DNA of 64,000 nt from Mucilaginibacter sp. L3T2-6 (GCF_030519355.1 NZ_JAUMKC010000025.1:26948-90947), one strand, 5' to 3'. Numbered from the stretch's first letter, positions 53,927 through 62,615 are shown. Notes: generated from the sequence alone by a model not told the origin. A program made the numbers and translations.

Positions 53927-54217
53927 TTAGTTATTTCTGAAGTTGCCTTTTCCGCCGCCATTAAAGCCGGGGCCTTTGTCGTCGGCAACGTTAACCGTAA
54001 TGCGGCGGCCGTAGTAGCTGGCGCCATTCATGCACCTGATCGCTTCCCGCGCCTCATCATCGTTAACCATTTCTACAAAACCAAAACCTTTACTCTCGTT
54101 TGTTTCGCGGTCTTTGATAATTCTTAATGACTTCACCGGTCCAAAATCACCAAACACAGCACATAGTTCTGCCTCTTCCACTTGTAGTGGCAGGCCTGCA
54201 ATAAATACTTTTGTCAA
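53927..54217 (-). CDS. RNA-binding protein with one RRM
   Basis: 96 residues. RNP2 is VFIAGL (residues 4-9) and RNP1 is KGFGFVEM (about 43-50); a Gly-rich tail (GPGFNGGGKGNF) follows. It is the small cyanobacterial/bacterial type thought to act as an RNA chaperone, often cold-induced. The start codon is TTG at 54217: the frame upstream has a stop after four codons and no ATG. A -7 box (minus-strand TATATTTG, 54242-54249) precedes it. Confidence 0.9.
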   Translation of the reverse strand: MTKVFIAGLPLQVEEAELCAVFGDFGPVKSLRIIKDRETNESKGFGFVEMVNDDEAREAIRCMNGASYYGRRITVNVADDKGPGFNGGGKGNFRNN

Positions 54218-54391
54218 TGTTTTTAAATTTTAAGATTTTTGCAAATATACTTAAAAAAGGCCATTTTTAGCTTAGATGAAGAGGAAAAAGCTTTAACGTA
54301 AAGGCATTATTACGTTTAGATGATACGTGTACGGCCGTAAGGAATTTTAATTGGGAGCACTCAACCAATTAACGGTGGCTTAAGGGCGTTG

Positions 54392-54979
54392 CTATTTTAA
54401 CTTTAAATCAAAAGTCCCTTCAATTTTATACACCGGGGCGTCTGCTTTTTCATTGGGCGATAACCACGCATGGAAGGTACCCTTCGCCAGCACGCTGTCC
54501 TGGTTATATTTATCAATATGGATGTTACCAAAGTCTTTCTGGCCTGCATATTTGCTCAATGAATACTGAAAGCCTTCCGTTTTATAACCGGGGCCAAGTA
54601 AAAACTGGCTGCCTGCAACATCGCCATTTTTATTATCGTGCACGTAACCAGACGAGCTTATACCAAAGCTCATATTATGTTCTTTATTGATCGCGGTTAT
54701 GCCATAATAGCGGTTCTTATCGTCGCTGTCGTCATGCACGTTAATAAAGGCTATCGAATCTTTTGAGGCATCAAAAATATAGGTAGAATCTTTGATAGTA
54801 ACAGAAAGTTTGCCTGCTACAGCCAGGATATTTGCGGGGGACATGACCACGCTGTCGGCCACGCTTGTTTTCGCTGCGCTGCTGTCTTTAACGTCGCTAT
54901 CCTTCTGGCACGACGCAAATACGGCCATGAAGGTTATGACGAAGATAGACAGAAGGTAGGTAAACCCTTTACCGCGCAT
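54392..54979 (-). CDS. Lipoprotein of unknown function
   Basis: 195 residues with a lipobox-type leader (FVITFMAVFASCQKDSD; Cys about 24). The mature part is beta-rich and negatively charged (SVTIKDSTYIFDASKDSIAF; ISSSGYVHDNKNGDVAG). Probably anchored in a membrane facing the periplasm or surface. No family recognised. Sits in the phage-derived island on the opposite strand. Confidence 0.75.
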   Translation of the reverse strand: MRGKGFTYLLSIFVITFMAVFASCQKDSDVKDSSAAKTSVADSVVMSPANILAVAGKLSVTIKDSTYIFDASKDSIAFINVHDDSDDKNRYYGITAINKEHNMSFGISSSGYVHDNKNGDVAGSQFLLGPGYKTEGFQYSLSKYAGQKDFGNIHIDKYNQDSVLAKGTFHAWLSPNEKADAPVYKIEGTFDLKLK

Positions 54980-55177
54980 GCTTTTTAATTAATAAATTAA
55001 ATCTACAAACAATTTACGAAGATAATGCCATAATCGTTGTCTGTTCGTAAAATTAGTTAACAATTTAACATTTTTTAACTACCCGCGTCATAAATATGCT
55101 TTATTGTCAATTTTACAAATACCGGTCATTTTTTAAGAAAGAAAAATCTGTAATTATTCTGTATTTTTCAAAATAAA

Positions 55178-55209
55178 TTTGGATTTGAATTTTTAAACCC
55201 GTATCTTTA
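55178..55209 (+). promoter_or_regulatory. Probable promoter of the terminase genes
   Basis: TTTG (55178-55181) and TATCTTTA (55202-55209, one mismatch to TAnnTTTG) have a 20-bp spacer. The terminase small-subunit ATG is 11 nt downstream. Confidence 0.45.
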
Positions 55210-55219
55210 CCAAAACAAA

Positions 55220-55717
55220 ATGCCAATAGGCATATTAAACATAACATCAATGTCACCTCAACCCTATTTACGCAGCGAAGCAATTCTGGAAAAACGGATA
55301 AACGACTATTTTGAATACATAGAAGGCGAATTTCACCTGGAGCCCAAGCCCGGAAAAGATGGAAAAGAACAGCCTGCCGCTATGCAAAAAGTGTGGGACC
55401 GCGATCCGCAACCGGCAACCTATGCCGGCCTGGCCCTTTTTGTTGGCTTTACCAGCCTTAAAGATTTCGACAAGTACCTGGCCGATGGCAAATATGCAGA
55501 CAAGCTGGCCTGGGGCCTTTTGCGGATACAGGCATTGTACGAAATAAAGCTGCACGGCCAATCAGCTACGGGCGCTATTTTCGCCCTTAAGCGGCTGGGC
55601 TGGGATCAGCGTGATGAGCCCAAAACTGCAGATGACGCAGAAAGCAAAGTAATGAGAGTGGAAATACTTGATAGCGGCGCCATCCCTGCCCCGGCTGAAA
55701 AAGATGTGGTGTTATAA
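55220..55717 (+). CDS. Phage terminase small subunit
   Basis: 165 residues. RSEAILEKRINDYFEYIEGE, TYAGLALFVGFTSLKDFDKY and GATGAIFALKRLGWDQRDEP-type sequence (here SATGAIFALKRLGWDQ) form the helical DNA-recognition core of DNA-packaging gp3-type small terminases. It chooses the packaging start site and recruits the large subunit. The large-subunit gene follows after a gap filled by a lipoprotein gene on the other strand, whose stop overlaps this one by 6 nt. Confidence 0.85.
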   Translation: MPIGILNITSMSPQPYLRSEAILEKRINDYFEYIEGEFHLEPKPGKDGKEQPAAMQKVWDRDPQPATYAGLALFVGFTSLKDFDKYLADGKYADKLAWGLLRIQALYEIKLHGQSATGAIFALKRLGWDQRDEPKTADDAESKVMRVEILDSGAIPAPAEKDVVL

Positions 55718-56167
55718 TTCCTTTGTAAACGCATAATCATCTATCTCGGTATTAAATTTTCCTTCAACAACCGGATCGGGGAGCGGTGATTCATAATGCA
55801 CCGATAATTCATTTTCAGTGAGTTTGGTTATGGTTTCATCAACGCCTTTAGCACCATCGGTATACATGGTGATGATGTTATTCTTAAGCGTATAATGAAA
55901 AGTAGATAAGCTTGCGGCGGGTGAATTCTGTTTAGACTGGTATCCTGTACCGTCGGCAAAAAATTGGATAAAGTCGTCTTTGGTATAGCTGGTGCGGATA
56001 GTTTCACCAACTTGAGCGCCATCCTTTATCAGCTTAAGATTATGCTGCCTGATATACCACTTGCCCACCACGGTTATTTTTGAGGTAAAAACCGGCGCGT
56101 CGGTTTTGCAGGCCTGCAACCCCAACAGCATAATGCTGACCACCAATAGCACTGAATTGTATTTCAA
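55712..56167 (-). CDS. Lipocalin-like lipoprotein
   Basis: 151 residues. A lipobox-type leader (SIMLLGLQACKTD; Cys about 20) and the mature KITVVGKWYIRQHNLKLI then FIQFFADGTGYQ match the 'GKW...F..dG' pattern of the lipoprotein at 36.0 kb. Convergent with and overlapping the terminase small-subunit gene. It may be cargo inserted between the two terminase genes. Confidence 0.78.
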   Translation of the reverse strand: MKYNSVLLVVSIMLLGLQACKTDAPVFTSKITVVGKWYIRQHNLKLIKDGAQVGETIRTSYTKDDFIQFFADGTGYQSKQNSPAASLSTFHYTLKNNIITMYTDGAKGVDETITKLTENELSVHYESPLPDPVVEGKFNTEIDDYAFTKEL

Positions 56168-56374
56168 CCTTTTACATTTACCTGTTAAAGGTAGCGATAG
56201 TTTTATTTAAAAACAGGGGTATACCGGAATTAAGCCGGTAAAAAATACCGGCAAGTGTTAATGCCCTTGCCTTATGTTGCCCTTTTACTGCTCTCTAATC
56301 AGCCAAAAGAAACACCATGGCACTTCATCCCCCGAAAAAAACCTTTAAACATTAAAGACAAACTGATTTGAACA

Positions 56375-57598
56375 ATGGTCCCACAAAAAGCATCGATTCT
56401 TTTTAAACACAATTATTATTCTGATAAGCAGATAATTGTTAACCAGGGCGGGACAAGCTCCGGTAAAACATATTCCATTCTGCAGGTTATTTTTTGCCTG
56501 GCGTGCGAATCTGCCATGCAGGTTTTTACGGTGGTGGGCCAGGACATCCCTAACCTTAAAGCGGGCGCCCTGCGCGATGCAAACAACATATTTTATTCGT
56601 GGCCGCAGCTTCAGGCTTTGGTAAAAAGCTACAACCGTACCGACCGCGTTTTTGAATTCCATAACGGAACTATTATAGAGTTTAAGAGTTACGACGACGC
56701 GCAGGACGCGAAATCAGGCAAGAGAGATTATTTATTCATCAATGAGGCGAACGGTATCAGCTATGATATTTACAGCGAGCTTGCTTTGCGCACCCGTTCA
56801 AAAATATTCATCGACTATAACCCCAACAGTGCTTTCTGGGTACATGACAAGGTGATGGGTCGCCCGGGTGTGCAGGTCATTATTTCTGACCACAGGCACA
56901 ACCCTTTCCTGCCGGACCAAACCAAACAGAAAATAGAGGCCCTTAAAGAAGAAGATGAAGAACAGTGGCGGGTGTATGCCAGGGGATTAACGGGCAAGGT
57001 ATCCGGACTTATCTTTAACAATTGGCTGGTGTGCGATGAGGTTCCGGCCGATGCCAAACTTATAGCTGCCGGGCTGAATTTTGGCTTTAGTAACGACGAA
57101 ACCGGCCTGGTGATGGTATATAAGCAAGACGGCGAGCTTTGGATTGATGAAATTTTATACCAGACAGGTCTCACCAATACCGACATCTCCGCACGACTAA
57201 CGCAAAAAGGGATCAGTAAAAACACGGATATCATAGCAGACAGTTCGGAGCCAAAATCGATAGAAGACCTGCGGCGGCTTGGCTGGAAAATAACCGGTGC
57301 AAAAAAAGGCGCTGACAGCATAAACAATTCCATCGATATTTTGAGACGGTACAAGCTAAACGTAACACGGCGCAGCACAAACCTGCGCGAGGAGCTGAGC
57401 CGCTACAAGTGGCGTACAGACCGCGCAGGCCGTACCTTAAATGAACCGGTTGATACCTGGAACCACCTGATAGACCCGCTGCGGTATGTGGCATTAAATA
57501 AGTTAAGCTCTACCGCAAAAAACAAAAGAAAAAGCTGGCTGGCCCCAAAGCCGCAAATCCACAATGATTGGTCGCCGGCATCAAGCCTGCTCGTATAA
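56375..57598 (+). CDS. terL: Phage terminase large subunit
   Basis: 407 residues. The ATPase Walker A GGTSSGKT is at residues 25-32, Walker B is YLFINEAN (about 121-128) with the catalytic Glu, and the RNase H-like nuclease has acidic residues in NFGFSNDETGL (about 233-243) and IIADSSEP (about 286-293). It cuts and pumps concatemeric DNA into proheads. PBSX/T4-like group. The next gene starts 3 nt after its stop rather than a portal gene, which is unusual. Confidence 0.92.
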   Translation: MVPQKASILFKHNYYSDKQIIVNQGGTSSGKTYSILQVIFCLACESAMQVFTVVGQDIPNLKAGALRDANNIFYSWPQLQALVKSYNRTDRVFEFHNGTIIEFKSYDDAQDAKSGKRDYLFINEANGISYDIYSELALRTRSKIFIDYNPNSAFWVHDKVMGRPGVQVIISDHRHNPFLPDQTKQKIEALKEEDEEQWRVYARGLTGKVSGLIFNNWLVCDEVPADAKLIAAGLNFGFSNDETGLVMVYKQDGELWIDEILYQTGLTNTDISARLTQKGISKNTDIIADSSEPKSIEDLRRLGWKITGAKKGADSINNSIDILRRYKLNVTRRSTNLREELSRYKWRTDRAGRTLNEPVDTWNHLIDPLRYVALNKLSSTAKNKRKSWLAPKPQIHNDWSPASSLLV

Positions 57599-57601
57599 CC
57601 A

Positions 57602-58470
57602 ATGCCTTCAAATTACTATTTCAATAAAATAATCAATATGCTGCAAAAAAATCTTAAAACAGCCTCCGGCAAATTAACGGTGCAAATCCCGTCGTCCCTT
57701 TCAGAAATCACAATCGGCCAGATAATGGAATTACAGGAAGAAGCCAGCCTGAGCGATATAAAGGCAATCAGTATTCTTTCGGGTATCCCTGTTCAGCAAT
57801 TGCAAAATGTAAAAAATGCGGCTGACTTCTCTGTATTTGGCGAGGCCGTGCTGTCGCTGTCGCACGAGATAAAACATTTGTATAACAGCAGCCATATCCC
57901 CAAAGTGATAACCTTCCCCGGCGGCAAAACTGTAAAAGTGATCAACAACTTATCGGTTGAACCAGCCGGTGCGTTTATGGCCGCACGGGATATTATCAGC
58001 GACGAAATTGCTGAACATATCAAAGTCAACGGCGAGGCGGATTGGCAGCAACATTTCAATCCTTCGTTAAAAGCCTGCTGCAAGGTACTTGCCCATTATT
58101 TTTATTGCCGGGTAACAGGCAAAGCGTACAATGAGTATGAAGCTGAAGAATTTATCACCGAAATAAAAAAACTAAGGGTAATGGAGGCGCTGCCCGTAGC
58201 CAGGCATTTTTTTACCTGTTATCCGAGCTTGCGGACACCGAAAACAAGCTTTTGGCATCGCCTGTTACAGCGCTTGAACGACGGGCGGGTATACACGAAT
58301 TTGAGAAGTTCAGGTATATCAACACCGTAAACTCTCTTGCCGGAGGGGACATCACCCGGTGGGACGCAGTGCTTAATATGCCCTACGAACGCGTGCTCAC
58401 CAAGCTCCTGCTAAACAAAACCGAGGCTGAATATCAAAAACGATATTCAGAACTGCTTTCATCGCAATAA
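57602..58470 (+). CDS. Phage structural/assembly protein read through a probable -1 frameshift
   Basis: Frame 0 runs 57602-58330 (242 residues) and a second frame continues to 58470. At 58207-58213 the frame-0 codons read T TTT TTT, a canonical -1 slippery heptamer. After slippage the reading is FYLLSELADTENKLLASPVT, then ALERRAGIHEFEKFRYINTV to ELLSSQ, a normal helical continuation. The frame-0 tail instead becomes basic and odd. The joined product has 289 residues. An ATG at 57638 (MLQKNLKTASG) is an alternative start. The design recalls the frameshifted tail assembly chaperones of long-tailed phages. A sequencing or mutational loss of one base is the alternative. Confidence 0.7.
58207..58213 (+). 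promoter_or_regulatory. Candidate -1 ribosomal frameshift site
   Basis: Seven T in phase as T-TTT-TTT, preceded by GGCA and followed by ACCTG. Both tRNA sites could re-pair after a one-base backward slip. A downstream stimulatory structure was not evident by eye. Confidence 0.6.
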
Positions 58471-58515
58471 ACCATTCGCTAAATCACCGATCAACTAATC
58501 CAATAAAAACGCACC

Positions 58516-60663
58516 ATGCCTATACGCAATCAAATTGAAGCCGTTGTACAAACATTAACCGGCTCGCCAACATTTATTTACGGTACTGCAAATGAGCATA
58601 CTTCTGCCGGCTCATTTGCCCAAAAAATATCCGGTGTATGGACGGTGGTTTATATACTTCCGGCAGCCAATGCTGCAGATGGAACGCTGCTTTACGGAGC
58701 CGGCATACCTGGTTCAGGTACCGGTAAAGACCTGGATAGCTATATAAACACATTAACAGGTATATTTTATAAAAAATCAGCCGGGAGCTGGTCGCAGGTC
58801 TTTACCATGGCAACCGGTCCGCAAGGGCCACAAGGGGTAGCAGGAACCAACGGGACTAACGGCACGAACGGCAACACCATACTGTTTGGTGCAATCAACC
58901 CATCGAACACATCAACAGGTGTAAACGGCGACTTTTATATCAATACCTCCAGCTATACTTTGTTCGGTCCAAAAACAGCGGGTGTTTGGGGTGATGCCGT
59001 ATCGCTTTTAGGAACGGGACTACAAGCGGGCGGCGCTGCCGGCCAGGTGCTGGTAAAAGTAGACGACACCGATTATAATACCAAATGGCAGGATAATTCT
59101 TTCGCGAACCTTAGCGGCGCGCCGGCAGATAACCCCAACCTGGCAACCGCACTGAGCGCCAAGCAGGACAATTTAGGCTTTACACCCGAAGATACCGCAA
59201 ATAAAAACACAGCAAATGGATATCCGGGTCTTGACGGTTCGGGTAAGATTGCGTCGGCACAGCTGCCGTCTTACGTGGATGATGTGCTGGAGTTTGCCAC
59301 CTTTGCCGCGCTCCCCGCCAACGGCGAAACCGGGAAAATTTACGTCACCTTAGACACCAATGCAGAATACCGCTGGAGCGGCTCAGCGTATATACAAATA
59401 GTGGCGTCGCCCGGCACCACAGACGCTGTGCCCGAAGGCTCAACAAATCTCTACCTTACAGCCGCCAGGGTAATTTCGGCCATATTAACCGGCATAGGCT
59501 TTAGCAGCGCAACTGCTGTAACGGCGACGGATACCATTTTGGGGGCTATAGGCAAACTACAGGCACAAATAACAGGCTTGTTTAAAATACCGGCAGGCGG
59601 TTCAGCAGGGCAGGTACTTGCAAAGATTGACGGTGCAGACGGTAATACGCAATGGATAACACCGTCTGGTGGAAGCGGTTCACCCGGAGGTGCTGATAAA
59701 CAAATACAGTTTAACAGTTCCGGTGCATTCGGCGGCTCTTCAAAATTGACATTTGATGGCAGCGATATAAATGTAAACAATGGCGGTATATATCTTGGTA
59801 ATAGCACAAAAGATGCCTCGGCATTATTACAAGCCGACAGCTCCACACAAGGCGTTCTGATCCCCCGCATGACCAAGGCACAACGACTGGCCATCACATC
59901 ACCGTCGATTGGATTGCAAGTGTATCAGACAGATGCGGGAACATATGGGGAAGGGATTTACCAATACAAGTCTACAGGATGGACTATTGGAATAGGTGGT
60001 GGTATAATCATAGCTCGGGAAGATTTGAGTGCTGGAATAAGTACGCCGTTGGTTCTCATAAATCAAGGAACTAAGGCAAACGGAACGGGTTCTAAAATAT
60101 CTTTTAGGGCAATTAATGCATATACAGGCATCGATGACGTACGCGAGTACGCTTATATTGCTGCCACCGAAACATCGTCAAATAGCTCTGTTTACTCCAC
60201 CTTGGCATTTTATACGGCGCAAAACAATGTTTTTTCGAGTGTTCTGAACTTAAATCCAGGGGGTATTGAAGTTATTGGCACTACCAATATGTCCGCAGGT
60301 GCGGTAATCGGAGGCGCTGCTGATACAACTACAGGGTCCGGCCACATTGGTTTGACTGGCCGCAATCTGAACTTTGGAAATGGCGCGGGGTATAACTTCG
60401 ATTTCAGCACGGCCGGCGGCGATTATAAAATTATAATGCGGCTTGCTGATACTAATCACGTATCCATTGGAGATGAAAACTATGATAATTCAGCGGTATT
60501 GACCCTTAATAGTACCACAAACGGATTTTTGCCGCCTCGAATGACAACTACACAGCGGGATTCTATTGGCACGCCATCCGAGGGGTTGATTGTGTATAAT
60601 AAAACGTCAAAAAAGTTAAACTTATATAATGGAACAGGCTGGCAAGAGATTGCAAGTACGTAA
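58516..60663 (+). CDS. Phage tail fibre protein with collagen-like segment
   Basis: 715 residues. Residues 101-119 are collagen-like (GPQGPQGVAGTNGTNGTNG). Beta-rich shaft repeats follow, with phage-fibre motifs ASAQLPSYVDDVLEFATF and GSTNLYLTAARVI. The C-terminal part has two related modules: STQGVLIPRMTKAQRLAI-x-SPSIGLQVYQ and TTNGFLPPRMTTTQRDSIG-x-PSEGLIVYNK, a pattern found in Bacteroidota phage fibres. Trimeric receptor binding is likely. Base composition becomes more AT-rich from about 59.94 kb (residue about 475), suggesting that the tip was exchanged. Confidence 0.85.
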   Translation: MPIRNQIEAVVQTLTGSPTFIYGTANEHTSAGSFAQKISGVWTVVYILPAANAADGTLLYGAGIPGSGTGKDLDSYINTLTGIFYKKSAGSWSQVFTMATGPQGPQGVAGTNGTNGTNGNTILFGAINPSNTSTGVNGDFYINTSSYTLFGPKTAGVWGDAVSLLGTGLQAGGAAGQVLVKVDDTDYNTKWQDNSFANLSGAPADNPNLATALSAKQDNLGFTPEDTANKNTANGYPGLDGSGKIASAQLPSYVDDVLEFATFAALPANGETGKIYVTLDTNAEYRWSGSAYIQIVASPGTTDAVPEGSTNLYLTAARVISAILTGIGFSSATAVTATDTILGAIGKLQAQITGLFKIPAGGSAGQVLAKIDGADGNTQWITPSGGSGSPGGADKQIQFNSSGAFGGSSKLTFDGSDINVNNGGIYLGNSTKDASALLQADSSTQGVLIPRMTKAQRLAITSPSIGLQVYQTDAGTYGEGIYQYKSTGWTIGIGGGIIIAREDLSAGISTPLVLINQGTKANGTGSKISFRAINAYTGIDDVREYAYIAATETSSNSSVYSTLAFYTAQNNVFSSVLNLNPGGIEVIGTTNMSAGAVIGGAADTTTGSGHIGLTGRNLNFGNGAGYNFDFSTAGGDYKIIMRLADTNHVSIGDENYDNSAVLTLNSTTNGFLPPRMTTTQRDSIGTPSEGLIVYNKTSKKLNLYNGTGWQEIAST

Positions 60664-60680
60664 ATTCAAAATTAAGCCCT

Positions 60681-61778
60681 TTATTTAAAGCGCTTTTTTA
60701 ATGCTAAAAACTTCACTTCGTAAAAATGATAGGAACAATAAGCGGTTATTAGCAAAGCAAAAAGATTAAATAAGATACTATCTGAATAAATAAAGGCCTT
60801 TTTCCAAGGCTGATCTGATGTAAAGACCTGCTGCCATATATATAAACTGTACGATAAGATACCCAATTTCACTAATAGTGGATTACTTAAAATCCATGTC
60901 AGTAAATTATTCTCTGTCAGGTTTAAAACTATTACAAAAGCAATTAAAACCGCAAAGATCGTGGAAGATAAATAAGGAACCGAACCGGATAGATATGAAA
61001 AATGTATAAAGACGGCTATTAAAAATAGTACAGCACTTAGGTAATAACTACTATTCTTATTCACAATAATTATTTTCTTAAATATCAGAATTGAAAAGAG
61101 AGAACCAAGTAAAATGTACAAAGTGCCTTGATTAAATAAAGCTAAAAATAAAAAAGTTAACACATGCACCCATCGAACGGAGTAAAAGATACCAATGTTA
61201 TGAAAGCCAACATAGTCAATAATGGGTACTAAAATAAACAACGCAAGCAATATCCTTATATATTTATTAGTACTGGTTATAAGCACAATAGGTGCGGCTA
61301 AATAAAATTGTTCCTCAACCGATAATGACCAAAAATGCCCGGTGTACCACTCGCTTGCAATGGGGAAATTTTTAAGGTAAAATATTGACGTTAATATACT
61401 TTTAGACGATAACGAAAAGTCAAATATGTTGCTTAAAACTATTAATGTTAAAATATATAAGTAAGCAACGGGAAAGATTCGGAGAGTTCGCCGGATATAG
61501 AAATTCTTCAAGGATACGCAGCCTTTAGAAATCTTTTCTTTTAGTAAAAGCGTAGTAATTAAAAATCCGCTAATAATAAAAAAAATATGAATGCCTATCG
61601 TGCCGTCTATCCAAACTCCCCAACTTTCATTAAGAGAAAAATGACGAAATATTACACTTAAAATCGATATGCCCCGTAATCCGTCTATAGAAGGGTAATA
61701 CCCTTTATTTAATATTTCTGGTATACTATCAACGCGTTTAAACAGCTTTACTTTAAAATCCCTTAGGTCTAATAGCAT
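60681..61778 (-). CDS. Acyltransferase family 3 (O-acetyltransferase, OafA-like)
   Basis: 365 residues, about ten transmembrane helices. The N-terminus has SIDGLRGISILSVIFRHF with the conserved GLR and catalytic His region, and GTIGIHIFFIISGFLIT, the signature of acyltransferase 3 proteins that O-acetylate surface polysaccharides. Strongly AT-rich and on the opposite strand to the phage genes, right next to the fibre gene. It looks like a lysogenic-conversion gene that changes the cell surface and blocks related phages. Confidence 0.92.
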   Translation of the reverse strand: MLLDLRDFKVKLFKRVDSIPEILNKGYYPSIDGLRGISILSVIFRHFSLNESWGVWIDGTIGIHIFFIISGFLITTLLLKEKISKGCVSLKNFYIRRTLRIFPVAYLYILTLIVLSNIFDFSLSSKSILTSIFYLKNFPIASEWYTGHFWSLSVEEQFYLAAPIVLITSTNKYIRILLALFILVPIIDYVGFHNIGIFYSVRWVHVLTFLFLALFNQGTLYILLGSLFSILIFKKIIIVNKNSSYYLSAVLFLIAVFIHFSYLSGSVPYLSSTIFAVLIAFVIVLNLTENNLLTWILSNPLLVKLGILSYSLYIWQQVFTSDQPWKKAFIYSDSILFNLFALLITAYCSYHFYEVKFLALKKRFK

Positions 61779-61896
61779 TTACAAGTATCTGAATTTTATT
61801 GCATCCTTGGCAATAGGTTTAAATATTTACCCCTCAATTCCCTGAATCTTAAATTTTTCGCCCTCTCATTTATTCAACACTATATTTATTAAAACT

Positions 61897-62205
61897 ATGT
61901 CTAATCTGGAAGACCATCAAATAAAAGGCATCACCATAAAAAATGCCATTCTCACTGTCGTTAGCACTGCCAGTATTGTCGCTTCGGTTACAACCATGTA
62001 CTATAATCTGAAGGCAGAGATACAGCAAAACAGAGCCGACCGGGAAACCGAAACCCGTTTGACAAACCTCCGGCTTGCAGTACTTGAAAACCAGGTTGCG
62101 CTGTTACAAAAAGAAGTGAATACGATAAAGTTTCCCGAAAACAACAAACAGCTTACCTCCAATACAACTCCTGGAAATCAACATTTACTGACCGTAGTCA
62201 AATGA
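61897..62205 (+). CDS. Small membrane/coiled-coil phage protein
   Basis: 102 residues. One hydrophobic helix (NAILTVVSTASIVASVTTMYY, about 16-36) is followed by a charged coiled coil (LKAEIQQNRADRETETRL; LENQVALLQKEVNTIKF). Typical of accessory proteins at the lysis end of phage genomes (holin- or Rz-like), but the family is not certain. It is the last gene of the island; tRNA-Leu follows 30 nt later. Confidence 0.7.
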   Translation: MSNLEDHQIKGITIKNAILTVVSTASIVASVTTMYYNLKAEIQQNRADRETETRLTNLRLAVLENQVALLQKEVNTIKFPENNKQLTSNTTPGNQHLLTVVK

Positions 62206-62234
62206 CCTGTGATAAAGAAAAGCAAGGATTTTTG

Positions 62235-62318
62235 TGCCCAGGACGAGATTCGAACTCGTACAACCTTACGGATGCCACCCCCTCAAGATGGTGCGTCTAC
62301 CAATTTCGCCACCTGGGC
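62235..62318 (-). tRNA. tRNA-Leu (anticodon GAG)
   Basis: 84 nt. Acceptor stem GCCCAGG/CCTGGGC with discriminator A, D-arm GCGAAATTGGTAGACGC, anticodon arm CCATC-TTGAGGG-GGTGG, long variable arm and GTTCGAATC T-loop fit class II leucine tRNA. CCA is not encoded. Its 3' end faces the phage-derived island, a common attachment-site position, but no duplicated tRNA end was found in the window. Confidence 0.95.
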
Positions 62319-62329
62319 TGTTAAGTTTA

Positions 62330-62398
62330 AAGTCTTCAGTCGATAGTCTTGAGTCATATTTCTTTGACTCCGGACTTTAGGCTATCGACTAAAGACTT
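62330..62398. repeat. Inverted short-word repeat between the tRNA-Leu genes
   Basis: AAGTCTTCAGTCGATAGTC (62330-62348) continues to TGAGTCA. It is mirrored at 62365-62398 by TGACTC...GCTATCGACTAAAGACTT. The arms pair over about 27 nt around an 8-nt loop. Confidence 0.75.
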
Positions 62399-62407
62399 AA
62401 AAGGATG

Positions 62408-62491
62408 TGCCCGAAGAGAGACTCGAACTCTCAAGAGACAATTCTCAACGGCTTCTGAGACCGCAACGTTTACCAATTTCGCCATCCGGGC
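62408..62491 (-). tRNA. tRNA-Leu (anticodon CAG)
   Basis: 84 nt. Acceptor stem GCCCGGA/TTCGGGC, D-arm GCGAAATTGGTAAACG, anticodon arm GCGGT-CTCAGAA-GCCGT, class II variable arm and GTTCGAGTC T-loop. CCA not encoded. It is upstream of the tRNA-Leu(GAG) gene on the same strand. Confidence 0.95.
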
Positions 62492-62615
62492 AGGGCTGCA
62501 AATATAAGTTTTTCGTACAAAAATTACCAATAAATATAAAAAACTGTAATTGGTTGCAAACCGGGCTTTTAAAAATTAATTTCGGGTAAATCATTAAGAT
62601 AATCCGCTCCATTTT

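Noticed and set aside
62235..62318. tRNA-Leu as attachment site of the phage island
   Set aside because: Position and orientation fit, but I found no copy of the tRNA 3' end near 48-50 kb and no integrase, so no att pair can be called.
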